This document shows positions 38,234 through 46,665 of a stretch of DNA of 64,000 bases, in pieces. This stretch comes from Nesterenkonia muleiensis (GTDB taxonomy: Bacteria > Actinomycetota > Actinomycetes > Actinomycetales > Micrococcaceae): contig NZ_QWLD01000038.1 of assembly GCF_003600155.1 (NCBI RefSeq), positions 62,001 through 126,000 on the forward strand, written 5' to 3'. A program made the translations under genes and the position numbers. The stretch's first letter is position 1. The number at the start of each line of letters is the position of its first letter. Below the pieces are notes generated by a model. That model was not told the DNA's origin and made no database searches. It saw only the letters and a program-made list of their open reading frames with translations.

Positions 38234-39850
38234 ATGACACGTTTAAACACTAAGTACCCTCTTGTCGGGCTCCTGATGGTCGGCCTCTTGGGACTTATCT
38301 CCTGCGGCAACGGTGACGGCGGCAGCAATGGCACAGAATCTGATGCGGAAGGCGCTCAGGACTATGTGGAAGACGGCACCTTCATCTACGGGTTGAGCAG
38401 TGACGTGGGCTCCCTTGACCCGCACTTCAACCCCACCAGTGCTGGCTTGGGCGCTGCCCGCTACGCTTATGATCCGCTGGTGCATGTGGACTCCGAGGGT
38501 GAACTTTCCTCGGGTCTGGCCGAGGAGTGGGAGCTGGAGGGAGACATTGTTACCTTCACCTTGCGCGATGACGTCACCTGCGACGACGGCTCAGATCTGA
38601 GCGCCTCTATGGTCAAGGAGAACCTCGACTTCATCGGGAATCCGGAGAATGCCAGCCCGTTGCTGGGGACATTTGTGCCTCCCGGGGCTGTGGTAGAGGC
38701 CGATGACGAGGCCGGCACCGTGACCTTGACGCTCGCAGGCTCGGCTCCTTTTGTGGTGGAGGGCCTCGCAAATGTCATGATGGTCTGCGATGCCGGTCTG
38801 GCGGATCGTGAGGCGTTGAGCTCAGAGGTCTTCGGCACTGGTCCTTATGAGCTTGCCGAGGCCGCACCCGGAGACCGCTATACCTATGAGCGGCGCGAGG
38901 GCTATGCCTGGGGTCCCGGCGGGATCAGCAACGACGAACCCGGAATGCCGGCCGACGTACAGCTGCGAGTGATCGAGAACGAGACCACCGCTGCGAATTT
39001 GCTGCTCTCCGGTGAAATTAATGCCGCCAGTATTCTAGGACCTGACGCTCAGCGCTTGGAGAGCCTGTTTTCCAGTTCAACCTATTCGGTCATCGGTCAG
39101 CAGTGGTACAACCAAACCGAAGGGCATGCCACTCAGGAGCTCGAAGTCCGTGAGGCGCTCACTCAGGCTCTGGACCTTGATGAGCTAATGACCGTGTTCA
39201 CCGGAGGTGAGGGTGCCCGCACTACTCAGCTGGCTGCCCTGGAGCCAACTCCCTGCAACGATGGGGACTTCACAACGTTTTTCCCGGAGACTGATCCCGA
39301 AGCTGCCAACGAAGCCTTGGAGGCTGCAGGCTGGGAGCTCGGCTCTGACGGAGTACGTAGCCGCGGGGGCGAACCTCTTGAGGTGACATTTATCTACGAC
39401 ACTTCAGTGGGCGCCGGCGGTGCCGCAGCATCAGAACTAGCTGTCACTGCCTGGGAGGAAGTCGGAGTGCAAGTGGAGGCCAACGGAGTGCCCACAGACG
39501 AAATTAGTGAAATGATCTTTGGCGGCGGCTCCTGGGATGTGGTCTGGGTCGGTCTCAACGTGAACACCCCCGATCAGCTTGTTGGCATGATCAGCGGCCC
39601 TTCTCCGCTGGAGGGCGGTCAGAATTTCTCCTCCATCTCCAATGAGGATTATGACGCCCTTGTCGCTGAGGCTATGGACCTGCCCGGCGGAGAGGGGTGC
39701 GGTCTGTGGTTCCAGGCCGAGGAAGCACTCATTTCCCAGCACAACCTCGTGCCTTTCGCAAATGACGAGATTACTGTCTACGCAAACGGCGCTGAATTTG
39801 AGGTGGTTGGACTACTGCAGCCCACCAGCATCAGGCTCTACGAGGACTGA
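38234..39850 (+). CDS. Peptide ABC transporter substrate-binding lipoprotein
   Basis: A 538-aa extracytoplasmic binding protein of the DppA/OppA family (SBP family 5). A lipoprotein signal ends at C24 (GLISC), followed by an acidic linker and then the family signature IYGLSSDVGSLDPHFNP. It captures oligopeptides or similar ligands and delivers them to the permeases encoded next. The frame is open upstream inside the hydrolase gene, but the ATG at 38234 has AAGGA 7 nt before it and directly begins the signal peptide. 8 nt separate it from the first permease. Confidence 0.92.
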   Translation: MTRLNTKYPLVGLLMVGLLGLISCGNGDGGSNGTESDAEGAQDYVEDGTFIYGLSSDVGSLDPHFNPTSAGLGAARYAYDPLVHVDSEGELSSGLAEEWELEGDIVTFTLRDDVTCDDGSDLSASMVKENLDFIGNPENASPLLGTFVPPGAVVEADDEAGTVTLTLAGSAPFVVEGLANVMMVCDAGLADREALSSEVFGTGPYELAEAAPGDRYTYERREGYAWGPGGISNDEPGMPADVQLRVIENETTAANLLLSGEINAASILGPDAQRLESLFSSSTYSVIGQQWYNQTEGHATQELEVREALTQALDLDELMTVFTGGEGARTTQLAALEPTPCNDGDFTTFFPETDPEAANEALEAAGWELGSDGVRSRGGEPLEVTFIYDTSVGAGGAAASELAVTAWEEVGVQVEANGVPTDEISEMIFGGGSWDVVWVGLNVNTPDQLVGMISGPSPLEGGQNFSSISNEDYDALVAEAMDLPGGEGCGLWFQAEEALISQHNLVPFANDEITVYANGAEFEVVGLLQPTSIRLYED

Positions 39851-39858
39851 TCCGGCCT

Positions 39859-40809
39859 ATGCAGAACCGGTGGACCGCCTTCGCCCTGCGGCGCGGGACA
39901 CGTCTCATCATCTCACTGTGGGTGCTGGTCAGCGCGGCTTTCCTGATGATCCATCTGGTGCCGGGGGACCCCGTTCGCGCCATGCTGGGCCCCACGGCGG
40001 CTCCGGCCCTGGTGGACCAGACCCGGGAGAACCTGGGTCTCAACGACCCACTGTGGGAGCAGTACCTGCGCTTCCTCCGCGGACTGTTCACCGGGGACCT
40101 TGGCACCTCCATTACCATGGGTTTGCCAGTCAGCGAGGTCCTCGCCGCCCGGCTGCCCAACACCCTGACCTTGGGCCTACTGGGTTTTGTGCTGGCCATC
40201 TGCCTGGCTCTGCCGGTGGGGGCAACGATCGCTGTGGCCACACGCAAAGGCCGACGTCGCGGCCTGGAGCTGAGCTTCGCTTCCACCTCAGTGGTGGTAG
40301 CAACTATCCCTGACTTCCTGCTCGGCGTGGCACTGGTAGCGATCTTCGGTGTGACGCTCGAGCTGCTGCCGGTGGCCTGGACCGGCGGTGCGGAATCTTA
40401 TGTACTGCCAGTCATCGCCTTGGCTGCTGGCCCGGCCGCAGTGCTCTCCCGCATCGTGCGGGTAGAGCTGCTCTCCACCCTGGACGAGGACTTCGTGCGC
40501 ACAGCCCGGGCCAAGCGACTCAGCTCCAGGCGGATCGTGTTGCGCCACGCTCTGCCAAATGCAGTCACCGCCGCCCTCACCTTGGGCGGACTCATGCTGG
40601 GCACCCTGGTGGCAAGCACCGTGCTGGTGGAGAACGTCTTTGCCTGGCCGGGTCTGGGCAGCACGGTGGTGGGAGCAATCCTGGGTCGTGACTACCCGCT
40701 GGTGCAGGCCATCGTGCTGGTCTACGGCACCGGGGTACTGCTGGTCAACACTCTGGTGGACGTGGTGCTCGCCCTGCTCGATCCCCGCTCGACGATCGGA
40801 GACCAGTGA
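39859..40809 (+). CDS. Peptide ABC transporter permease (DppB-type)
   Basis: A 316-aa inner-membrane permease with six hydrophobic helices and the DppB-type start (LRRGTRLIISLWVLVSAAFLMIHLVPGDPVRAMLG). The cytoplasmic EAA-like loop that contacts the ATPase is visible as DFVRTARAKRLSSRRIVLRHALPNA. It forms the channel with the permease half of the next protein. Its stop overlaps the next start (GTGA). Confidence 0.93.
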   Translation: MQNRWTAFALRRGTRLIISLWVLVSAAFLMIHLVPGDPVRAMLGPTAAPALVDQTRENLGLNDPLWEQYLRFLRGLFTGDLGTSITMGLPVSEVLAARLPNTLTLGLLGFVLAICLALPVGATIAVATRKGRRRGLELSFASTSVVVATIPDFLLGVALVAIFGVTLELLPVAWTGGAESYVLPVIALAAGPAAVLSRIVRVELLSTLDEDFVRTARAKRLSSRRIVLRHALPNAVTAALTLGGLMLGTLVASTVLVENVFAWPGLGSTVVGAILGRDYPLVQAIVLVYGTGVLLVNTLVDVVLALLDPRSTIGDQ

Positions 40810-42833
40810 TGAGGCTGCTGACCGTTCTGCGCACCCCGATGGGGGTGGTCGCCAGTATTATCCTGGTCCTGGTGCTGCTGACGGCCATTGTCGCACCGCT
40901 GCTCTGGAACGACGCGGCTGAGGCCCGCAACACCGCCAATCTCAACTCCGGCCCCTCGGCGGAGCATCCACTCGGCACCGATGTGCTGGGCCGTGACCTG
41001 CTGCTGCGGACACTGGTTGCCACCCGCCTGACCGTTCTGCTGGCCCTGGGCGCCACCGGGGTCGCGCTGGGGCTCGGCATCCTCTTCGGCGCCGCACCCG
41101 TGCTGCTGGGCCACCGTGCCGGACGGCTGGCTGTGTCCGCGGTCAACATTGCAGTCGCCTTTCCCGGACTGTTGCTGGCCCTGGTGCTCGCGCTAATCCT
41201 TGGGGTGGGGGAGCTTTCCGCCATGTGGGCCATCGGCATCGCCGGTGCTCCCTCCTTCGCACGGCTGTGCCAGACCCTGGTGGCCTCGGTGGCTGAGCGT
41301 GACTACATTGCAGCTGCACGACTGGCCGGCAAGAGCCGGTTTCGGATCCTGCTGCGCCATGTACTGCCCAATATTGCCGAACCACTCATCGTCAACGCCA
41401 CCATCGCCGCAGGCGCGGCTCTGCTGGCCTTTGCTGGGCTCTCTTTCCTAGGGCTGGGTGTGCAGTCCCCGTCCTATGACTGGGGGCGGATGATGATGGA
41501 GGGGCTGGACCGGATCTACCTCAACCCCATTGCCGCACTGGCGCCCGGAGTCGCGGTGGTCATCGCCGGGCTAGCCTTCAACCTGATGGGGGAGGCCTTG
41601 GCCCGCAGCCTCTCCACCCCGCGGATTCCCGTAGCCTGGGGGATGCGGCCTCGCCGTCCCTACCCGCAGAAGGCTGAGGAGCGGGGCGACGGCGAGCCAG
41701 CTGATCATCTGGCTGGGCCAGGTCATGCCGATTCCTCGGAGCCAGCCGGTCCCGCCGCGTATCCGGAGGCCGTCCTGACCCTGCGTGACCTGCGGGTCTC
41801 TCTGCCCGGACACCTGGGGTGCCTCACACCAGTGCGCGGAATCAGCCTCCGTATTGCCCCCGGGGAAGCAGTAGGCATTGTGGGGGAGTCCGGCTCCGGA
41901 AAGTCACTGACCGCCCTGGCCGCAGCACAGCTGGTCGAGGAGCCGCTGGCGGTCCGTGCCGCGACACTGAAGTTCTGCGGCGCCGACCTCATGCTTCGGC
42001 CGCAGAGCACCCGGGATCGCAGCCGGTACCAGCGGCTGCTGGGTCGCTCGTTGGCTGTGGTCTTTCAAGATCCGATGACCAGCTTTAACCCCACCATGCG
42101 CATCGGAGCTCAGTTGGTCGAGGGAATGCGCTTCCACGACGGAGTCGAGCGTAGTTGGGCCCAGGCCCGCGCCGTGGACCGATTGGGGGCGGTCGGCATC
42201 GAGGAGCCCGAGAGACGGGCCGCGATGTACCCGCATGAGTTTTCCGGAGGGATGCGACAGCGCGCCATGATTGCCATGGGGCTGATGGGGGATCCGCAGC
42301 TGATTATCGCAGATGAGCCCACCACCGCCCTGGACGTTACCGTGCAGAAGCAGGTGCTTGAGCTGCTGGACGAGGTGCGCTCGGCCAGCAGCGTCGCGCT
42401 GATGCTGATCAGCCACGACATCGCCGTGGTGCGTCAGGTCTGCGACCGGATCGCCGTGATGTACGGCGGGCGGATCGTGGAGGAGCTGCCGGCCGACCGA
42501 CTGGCCGAGCAGGCCCAACACCCGTACACCCGTGCGCTCATTGCCGCCGTGCCGGATATGAACACCGATCTCGATGAGCCGCTGGCCACCATTCCGGGGC
42601 GCCCGGTGGACCTATCCCAGCGGTCGGCTGGCTGCCCCTTCGCTCCACGTTGCCCGCTGGCCACCCAACGCTGCCATGAGCAGGATCCTGCCCTCATCCC
42701 TGCCGGGGACTCCGGGGGAGCGCACCGGGTGGCCTGCTGGCACCCCGTGGTGGACGCCGGGCGCGCCGCACTCGCCGAGGCGGACCGCAGCGCCGGGGAG
42801 CCGGCTTCCGCCGAAGGGAGCGAACTATCATGA
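40806..42833 (+). CDS. Fused peptide ABC transporter permease (DppC-type) and ATPase (DppD-type)
   Basis: A 675-aa fusion. Residues 1-275 are a DppC-type permease with the EAA loop RDYIAAARLAGKSRFRILLRHVLPN. A charged linker (about 276-315) leads to a full ATPase: Walker A GESGSGKS, Q-loop VVFQDPMTSFNP, signature SGGMRQR, Walker B IIADEPTTALD and the switch His in LISHD. The C-terminal CPFAPRCP segment is the oligopeptide-ATPase extension. Both halves are complete, so this is a true fusion, which is common in actinobacteria, not a sequencing error. Start GTG 40806 or the adjacent ATG 40809. Confidence 0.93.
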   Translation: MMRLLTVLRTPMGVVASIILVLVLLTAIVAPLLWNDAAEARNTANLNSGPSAEHPLGTDVLGRDLLLRTLVATRLTVLLALGATGVALGLGILFGAAPVLLGHRAGRLAVSAVNIAVAFPGLLLALVLALILGVGELSAMWAIGIAGAPSFARLCQTLVASVAERDYIAAARLAGKSRFRILLRHVLPNIAEPLIVNATIAAGAALLAFAGLSFLGLGVQSPSYDWGRMMMEGLDRIYLNPIAALAPGVAVVIAGLAFNLMGEALARSLSTPRIPVAWGMRPRRPYPQKAEERGDGEPADHLAGPGHADSSEPAGPAAYPEAVLTLRDLRVSLPGHLGCLTPVRGISLRIAPGEAVGIVGESGSGKSLTALAAAQLVEEPLAVRAATLKFCGADLMLRPQSTRDRSRYQRLLGRSLAVVFQDPMTSFNPTMRIGAQLVEGMRFHDGVERSWAQARAVDRLGAVGIEEPERRAAMYPHEFSGGMRQRAMIAMGLMGDPQLIIADEPTTALDVTVQKQVLELLDEVRSASSVALMLISHDIAVVRQVCDRIAVMYGGRIVEELPADRLAEQAQHPYTRALIAAVPDMNTDLDEPLATIPGRPVDLSQRSAGCPFAPRCPLATQRCHEQDPALIPAGDSGGAHRVACWHPVVDAGRAALAEADRSAGEPASAEGSELS

Positions 42834-43579
42834 CAGAGCTGCGCATCGAGAAGCTCACCGTCCGTTACGGCCGCGGCCCCTCCGTCCATACCGCCGCAGA
42901 CGAGGTCAGCCTCACCGTGCCCGCAAGCCAGACCCTTGGCCTTGTGGGTGAGTCCGGATCGGGGAAATCCACCGTCGCCCGTGCCGCAGCCGGCCTGGTG
43001 TCTGCAGACTCCGGCACCATCAAACTGGGCGGGAAGCCGCTGCCCCGGCGTGGGCTTCGGCCGGTGCAGATGATCTTCCAGGACCCGCGTTCCTCCCTCG
43101 ATCCCCGGATGAGTATCGGAGAGTCCATCGCCGAGTGCCTGCCCAGCAGGTTCTCACGCAGCGCACGACGCAGTGAGATCAGTCGTCTGCTCGATATGGT
43201 TCACCTGGACCCGACCCGCCGCGGAGCTCGTCCCCCGGAGCTCTCTGGAGGCCAGCTGCAGCGGGTCGCCATCGCCCGGGTCCTGGCTGCCCGCCCAGCC
43301 GTCGTTGTCGCCGATGAGATCACCTCGGCGCTTGACGTCTCGGTACAGGGCGCGGTACTGAACCTGGTCCGGGAGCTGCAGACCGAGTTGGGGCTCTCCC
43401 TGCTGTTCATCTCCCACAACCTCGCTGTGGTGCGCTACGTCGCCTCCCAGGTGGCGGTGATGCGCACCGGGCGCATTCTTGAGGCCGGACCCGCCGATCA
43501 AGTGTTCCACCGTCCCCAACATAGTTACACCCGACAACTGCTGGACGCAGTTCCCGACACCCTGAGGAGTACACCATGA
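42830..43579 (+). CDS. Peptide ABC transporter ATPase (DppF-type)
   Basis: The second ATPase of the importer, 249 aa, with Walker A GESGSGKS, Q-loop MIFQDPRSSLDPR, signature LSGGQLQR, Walker B VVADEITSALD and switch His in FISHN. It lacks the long C-terminal Cys-containing extension of the DppD half, making it a compact version. ATGA overlaps join it to the fusion gene before and the hydrolase after. Confidence 0.92.
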   Translation: MTELRIEKLTVRYGRGPSVHTAADEVSLTVPASQTLGLVGESGSGKSTVARAAAGLVSADSGTIKLGGKPLPRRGLRPVQMIFQDPRSSLDPRMSIGESIAECLPSRFSRSARRSEISRLLDMVHLDPTRRGARPPELSGGQLQRVAIARVLAARPAVVVADEITSALDVSVQGAVLNLVRELQTELGLSLLFISHNLAVVRYVASQVAVMRTGRILEAGPADQVFHRPQHSYTRQLLDAVPDTLRSTP

Positions 43580-45021
43580 CCGTTGGCTCTAACACCGCCG
43601 ATATCACCCCCATAAACGCCTCCCACTGGGAGGACAGGCTCAAGGCGCTGGCCGAGAAGCACCAGGTGCCCGGCGCCCAGCTGGGCATCCTGCGACTGGC
43701 CGGTGATGAGTTCGGCAACGGTGATCAGGAGGAGCTGATCTCCGTTGCTCACGGCTACCTCAATGCACCGGCAAAGATCGACGCCACGCCTGCGGGGGTG
43801 TTCCAGATCGGCTCGGTGACCAAGGTGTGGACTGCCACTGTGGCCATGCAACTGGTGGAGGAGGGACTCATCACTCTGGATACCCCGATTATCGAGGTGC
43901 TTCCGGAGCTGCAGCTGGCCGATATGGAGGTGGCTCGGCAGATCACTTTGCGGCATCTTCTGGTCCATACCAGCGGACTGGATGGAGACGTCTTCACCGA
44001 TACCGGCCGCGGAGACGATGTCCTTGAGAAGTATGTGGCACTGTTGAAGGACCAGACACAGAACCACCCCATCGGGGAGACCTGGTCTTACTGCAATGCC
44101 GGTTTTTCACTGGCCGGACGAGTCATTGAGGTGCTCACTGGCAGCAGCTGGGAAGAGTCTATGCGCCAGCGGCTGTTCAAGCCCCTGGGGCTGAAGTCCA
44201 CCGTCACCTTGCCAGAGGAGGCGCTGCTTCATCCGGTGGCAGTGGGCCATGTAGACGGGGAGGATGGCCAGCAGGTGGCGCCTATCTGGGGTCTGCCGCG
44301 CTCGGTAGGCCCGGCCGGCCTGATCACCGCCACGGCTGCCGATGTGCTGGAATTTGCCCGCATGCACTTGACTGGCGGGGTGGCCGCCGACCGAACTCGG
44401 CTGCTCTCAGCGGAGGCAGTGGCGGAGATGGCTTCCCCGCAGGCCGAGCTGCCCGATTCGCACTCGTTGGGAGACTCTTGGGGCCTGGGCTGGATCCGCT
44501 TCGACTGGAATGGCCACCGGCTGATTGGTCATGACGGCAACACCATAGGGCAGGCAGCCTTCCTAAGGCTGCTGCCTGAGCGCGGTCTCGCCGTGACCCT
44601 GCTGACCAACGGGGGTAAGACTCGGGACCTCTATATGGACCTCTACCGAGAGATCTTCGAAGAGCTGGTGGGTGTCCAGATGTCTGCGCCCTTCGCCCCG
44701 CCCACTGACGGAGAATCCGACATCACCCCCTATCTCGGTGTCTACGAGCGAGCCTCGGTGCGGATGGAGGTGCTGCCTGCGCAGAAGGAGGGCGGACACG
44801 CCGTACTGCGTACCACTCCTAAGGGACCCATCGCAGAAATGGCTGAGCGGAAGGTGGAGGACTATGAACTGGTGCCTGTATCTCAGGGGCTCTACGCCAC
44901 TAGGCCTGAGGGCTTTGAAACGTGGATGGCTGTGACGTTCTACGCTCTGGACAGCGGCGCAGAGTACGTCCACTTCGGCGCCCGTGCCACCCCAAAGGTG
45001 GCGGAGGGGAAGTCGGTATGA
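43576..45021 (+). CDS. Beta-lactamase-fold serine hydrolase (D-peptidase/D-aminopeptidase-like), copy 2
   Basis: A 481-aa paralogue of the gene at 36772. Motifs are S80-x-x-K83 (SVTK), Y172-x-N174 (YCN) and H319-D-G321. Both copies share the unusual stretch FTDTGRG[ED]D followed by EKYVA, and QIGS[IV]TKVWTAT around the nucleophile. Again no signal peptide is present. The two hydrolases bracket the peptide importer in one operon, which suggests they process the imported peptide from different ends or with different specificity. It is coupled by ATGA overlaps on both sides. Confidence 0.85.
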   Translation: MTVGSNTADITPINASHWEDRLKALAEKHQVPGAQLGILRLAGDEFGNGDQEELISVAHGYLNAPAKIDATPAGVFQIGSVTKVWTATVAMQLVEEGLITLDTPIIEVLPELQLADMEVARQITLRHLLVHTSGLDGDVFTDTGRGDDVLEKYVALLKDQTQNHPIGETWSYCNAGFSLAGRVIEVLTGSSWEESMRQRLFKPLGLKSTVTLPEEALLHPVAVGHVDGEDGQQVAPIWGLPRSVGPAGLITATAADVLEFARMHLTGGVAADRTRLLSAEAVAEMASPQAELPDSHSLGDSWGLGWIRFDWNGHRLIGHDGNTIGQAAFLRLLPERGLAVTLLTNGGKTRDLYMDLYREIFEELVGVQMSAPFAPPTDGESDITPYLGVYERASVRMEVLPAQKEGGHAVLRTTPKGPIAEMAERKVEDYELVPVSQGLYATRPEGFETWMAVTFYALDSGAEYVHFGARATPKVAEGKSV

Positions 45022-46505
45022 GAGCCGTGCTGCTGACCGGGGGATGGATCATTGACCCGGCTACTGGCCGTGAGGAGACCGCTGATGTGCTGATTGCCGG
45101 GGACACAATCCAGCAGGTCGGCCCTAGCCTTGGGGCTGGGAAGCCAGCGGACGATGCTCTGGTGGTGGATGTCTCAGGGAAGGTGGTAGGTCCCGGCTTC
45201 GTGGACCTGCACAGTCATGTGAACTCGATCGCCGGGCAGCGGCTGCAAGCCTTGGACGGGGTCACCACAGCCCTGGAGCTGGAGGCCGGGCTGTTGCCGG
45301 TGGACCGGGCCTATGCCGAGGCTGCTTCAGCGGGACGCCCGCTGAACTACGGATTCTCCGCCTCCTGGGGGATGGCGCGGGCCGAGGTGCTCTGCGGGGT
45401 GGAGTCCGAGGCCAGTCTGCTGCAAGCCCTGTCGGTGCTTGGCGATCTCACCTGGCAGGGGGATTCCAACCCTGGTCAATTGTCTCGCTGGTTGGGCCGG
45501 TTGGAATCCGAGCTAGCCGACGGCGCTCTGGGTATTGGGATCCTGCAGGGCTACGCTCCGCGCAGCAACCCGGCCGAGTACCGAGCGGTCAGCGAACTTG
45601 CGGCGCGGGCCGGCGCTCCCACCTTTACCCATGTCCGTGAGATCAGGGAGTCTGATGCTGGCACGCCGGTGGATGGCACTGAGGAGGCTGCCCAAGCCGC
45701 GATGGACTTCGGCGGACAGGTGCACCATTGCCATGTCAACTCCACCTCTCGCCGGCATATCGACAGGGTGCTCTCCACCATCGACCGTGCACGGGACGGC
45801 GGGGCAGGCATCACCGTAGAGACCTATCCCTACGGCGCCGGAAGCACCGGCATTGGAGCAGCCTTCCTTGCTCCGGAGAGATTGCTGGCCTGGGAGCTCA
45901 AGCCGGAAAATCTGGTGATGGTGTCCACCGGTGAGCGAGTCCGGGATGAGACGCATCTGCGCCAGCTGCGCCAGAACGACCCTGGAGCCCCATGCATCGT
46001 AGAGTACTTGGATGAGCAGAGCCCAGCCGACCGTGCGCTTTTGGAACAGTCTCTGGCCTTCCCCGACAGCGTCGTGGCATCCGACGCCATGCACATCACC
46101 TGGCCAGATGGCAGCACCGACTCCCGTCAGTGGCCCCTGCCACAGGGTGGTATGACTCATCCGCGTACTTCCGGCACCTATGCCCGCTCCCTGCGGATGA
46201 TGGTCCGGGAGCGTGGGTACTGGAGCTGGCTGGAAGCCTTTCGCCGGTGCAGTTACCTCCCGTCCCAGGTGATGGAGGGTATCTGCCCGGAGTTCCGTAA
46301 GAAAGGCCGTTTGTTGCCAGGTGCCGACGCAGACCTAGTAGTTATCGACCCGGAGCGGATTACGGACCTGGCCACTTACTTCGACAGCACCCGCCCCTCC
46401 CTGGGAGTGGAGCATCTGCTGGTCAACGGTGAGTTCGTGGTGCGCGACGGTGAGGTGTTCCCGGAGGCTTATCCAGGGCGCGGACTGCGGGGCGCACCGG
46501 TCTGA
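45018..46505 (+). CDS. Amidohydrolase of the D-aminoacylase/dihydroorotase superfamily
   Basis: A 495-aa amidohydrolase-fold enzyme. Metal-binding D63-L-H65-S-H67 starts the barrel; THVRE, HCHVNS and ASDAMH supply further ligands, and the LLPGADADLVVIDPERI end is typical of N-acyl-D-amino-acid deacylases. However the Asn-Cys-Gly motif of classical D-aminoacylases is replaced by ALELEAG (85-91) after GVTT, so the metal site or specificity may differ. Substrate is therefore a guess: N-acyl-D-amino acids or a cyclic/dipeptide product fit the neighbours. The ATG at 45018 overlaps the hydrolase stop; it is the last gene of the island operon. Confidence 0.82.
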   Translation: MRAVLLTGGWIIDPATGREETADVLIAGDTIQQVGPSLGAGKPADDALVVDVSGKVVGPGFVDLHSHVNSIAGQRLQALDGVTTALELEAGLLPVDRAYAEAASAGRPLNYGFSASWGMARAEVLCGVESEASLLQALSVLGDLTWQGDSNPGQLSRWLGRLESELADGALGIGILQGYAPRSNPAEYRAVSELAARAGAPTFTHVREIRESDAGTPVDGTEEAAQAAMDFGGQVHHCHVNSTSRRHIDRVLSTIDRARDGGAGITVETYPYGAGSTGIGAAFLAPERLLAWELKPENLVMVSTGERVRDETHLRQLRQNDPGAPCIVEYLDEQSPADRALLEQSLAFPDSVVASDAMHITWPDGSTDSRQWPLPQGGMTHPRTSGTYARSLRMMVRERGYWSWLEAFRRCSYLPSQVMEGICPEFRKKGRLLPGADADLVVIDPERITDLATYFDSTRPSLGVEHLLVNGEFVVRDGEVFPEAYPGRGLRGAPV

Positions 46506-46526
46506 ACCATCCCGGATCAGAAACCT

Positions 46527-46548
46527 ATCACGCGCTGAGTTGGGCTGA
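46527..46548 (+). repeat. Right 22-nt direct repeat at the island edge (pyrF-end relic)
   Basis: Matches 32743-32764 at 20 of 22 positions. In the pyrF frame it reads S-R-A-E-L-G-stop against S-R-A-E-L-S-stop in pyrF, with one synonymous change, so it looks like the ancestral 3' end of pyrF left next to mihF. Confidence 0.6.
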
Positions 46549-46564
46549 CACCGTCTAAGAGAGC

Positions 46565-46598
46565 TGCATCAGTGTCACTCCCTATTGCCTCTGATGCA
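46565..46598. promoter_or_regulatory. Inverted repeat at the mihF promoter
   Basis: TGCATCAG (46565-46572) and CTGATGCA (46591-46598) form a perfect 8-bp inverted repeat with an 18-nt gap. The right arm lies between the putative -35 and -10, so a bound regulator would block RNA polymerase. Confidence 0.4.
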
Positions 46599-46613
46599 AA
46601 TTGCCGCTAGATT
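46585..46613 (+). promoter_or_regulatory. Putative promoter of mihF-gmk-rpoZ-coaBC
   Basis: TTGCCT (46585-46590) and TAGATT (46608-46613) are separated by 17 bases, a good sigma-A-like promoter. The transcription start would be near 46620, giving a leader of about 45 nt with a strong ribosome site. Confidence 0.5.
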
Positions 46614-46665
46614 CTGCCTCAGAGGAATGCCCGGCAGGGCACTACGTATGTGGAGGAGTAACGCT

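Noticed and set aside
40806-42833. Permease-ATPase fusion as a possible lost stop or sequencing error
   Set aside because: Both halves are complete, joined by a proper linker; fusions of DppC- and DppD-type subunits are common in actinobacteria.
36772-45021. Two beta-lactamase-fold genes as antibiotic resistance determinants
   Set aside because: No export signals, His-Asp-Gly replaces KTG, and the genes are embedded in a peptide-uptake operon; the fold is shared with D-aminopeptidases and esterases.
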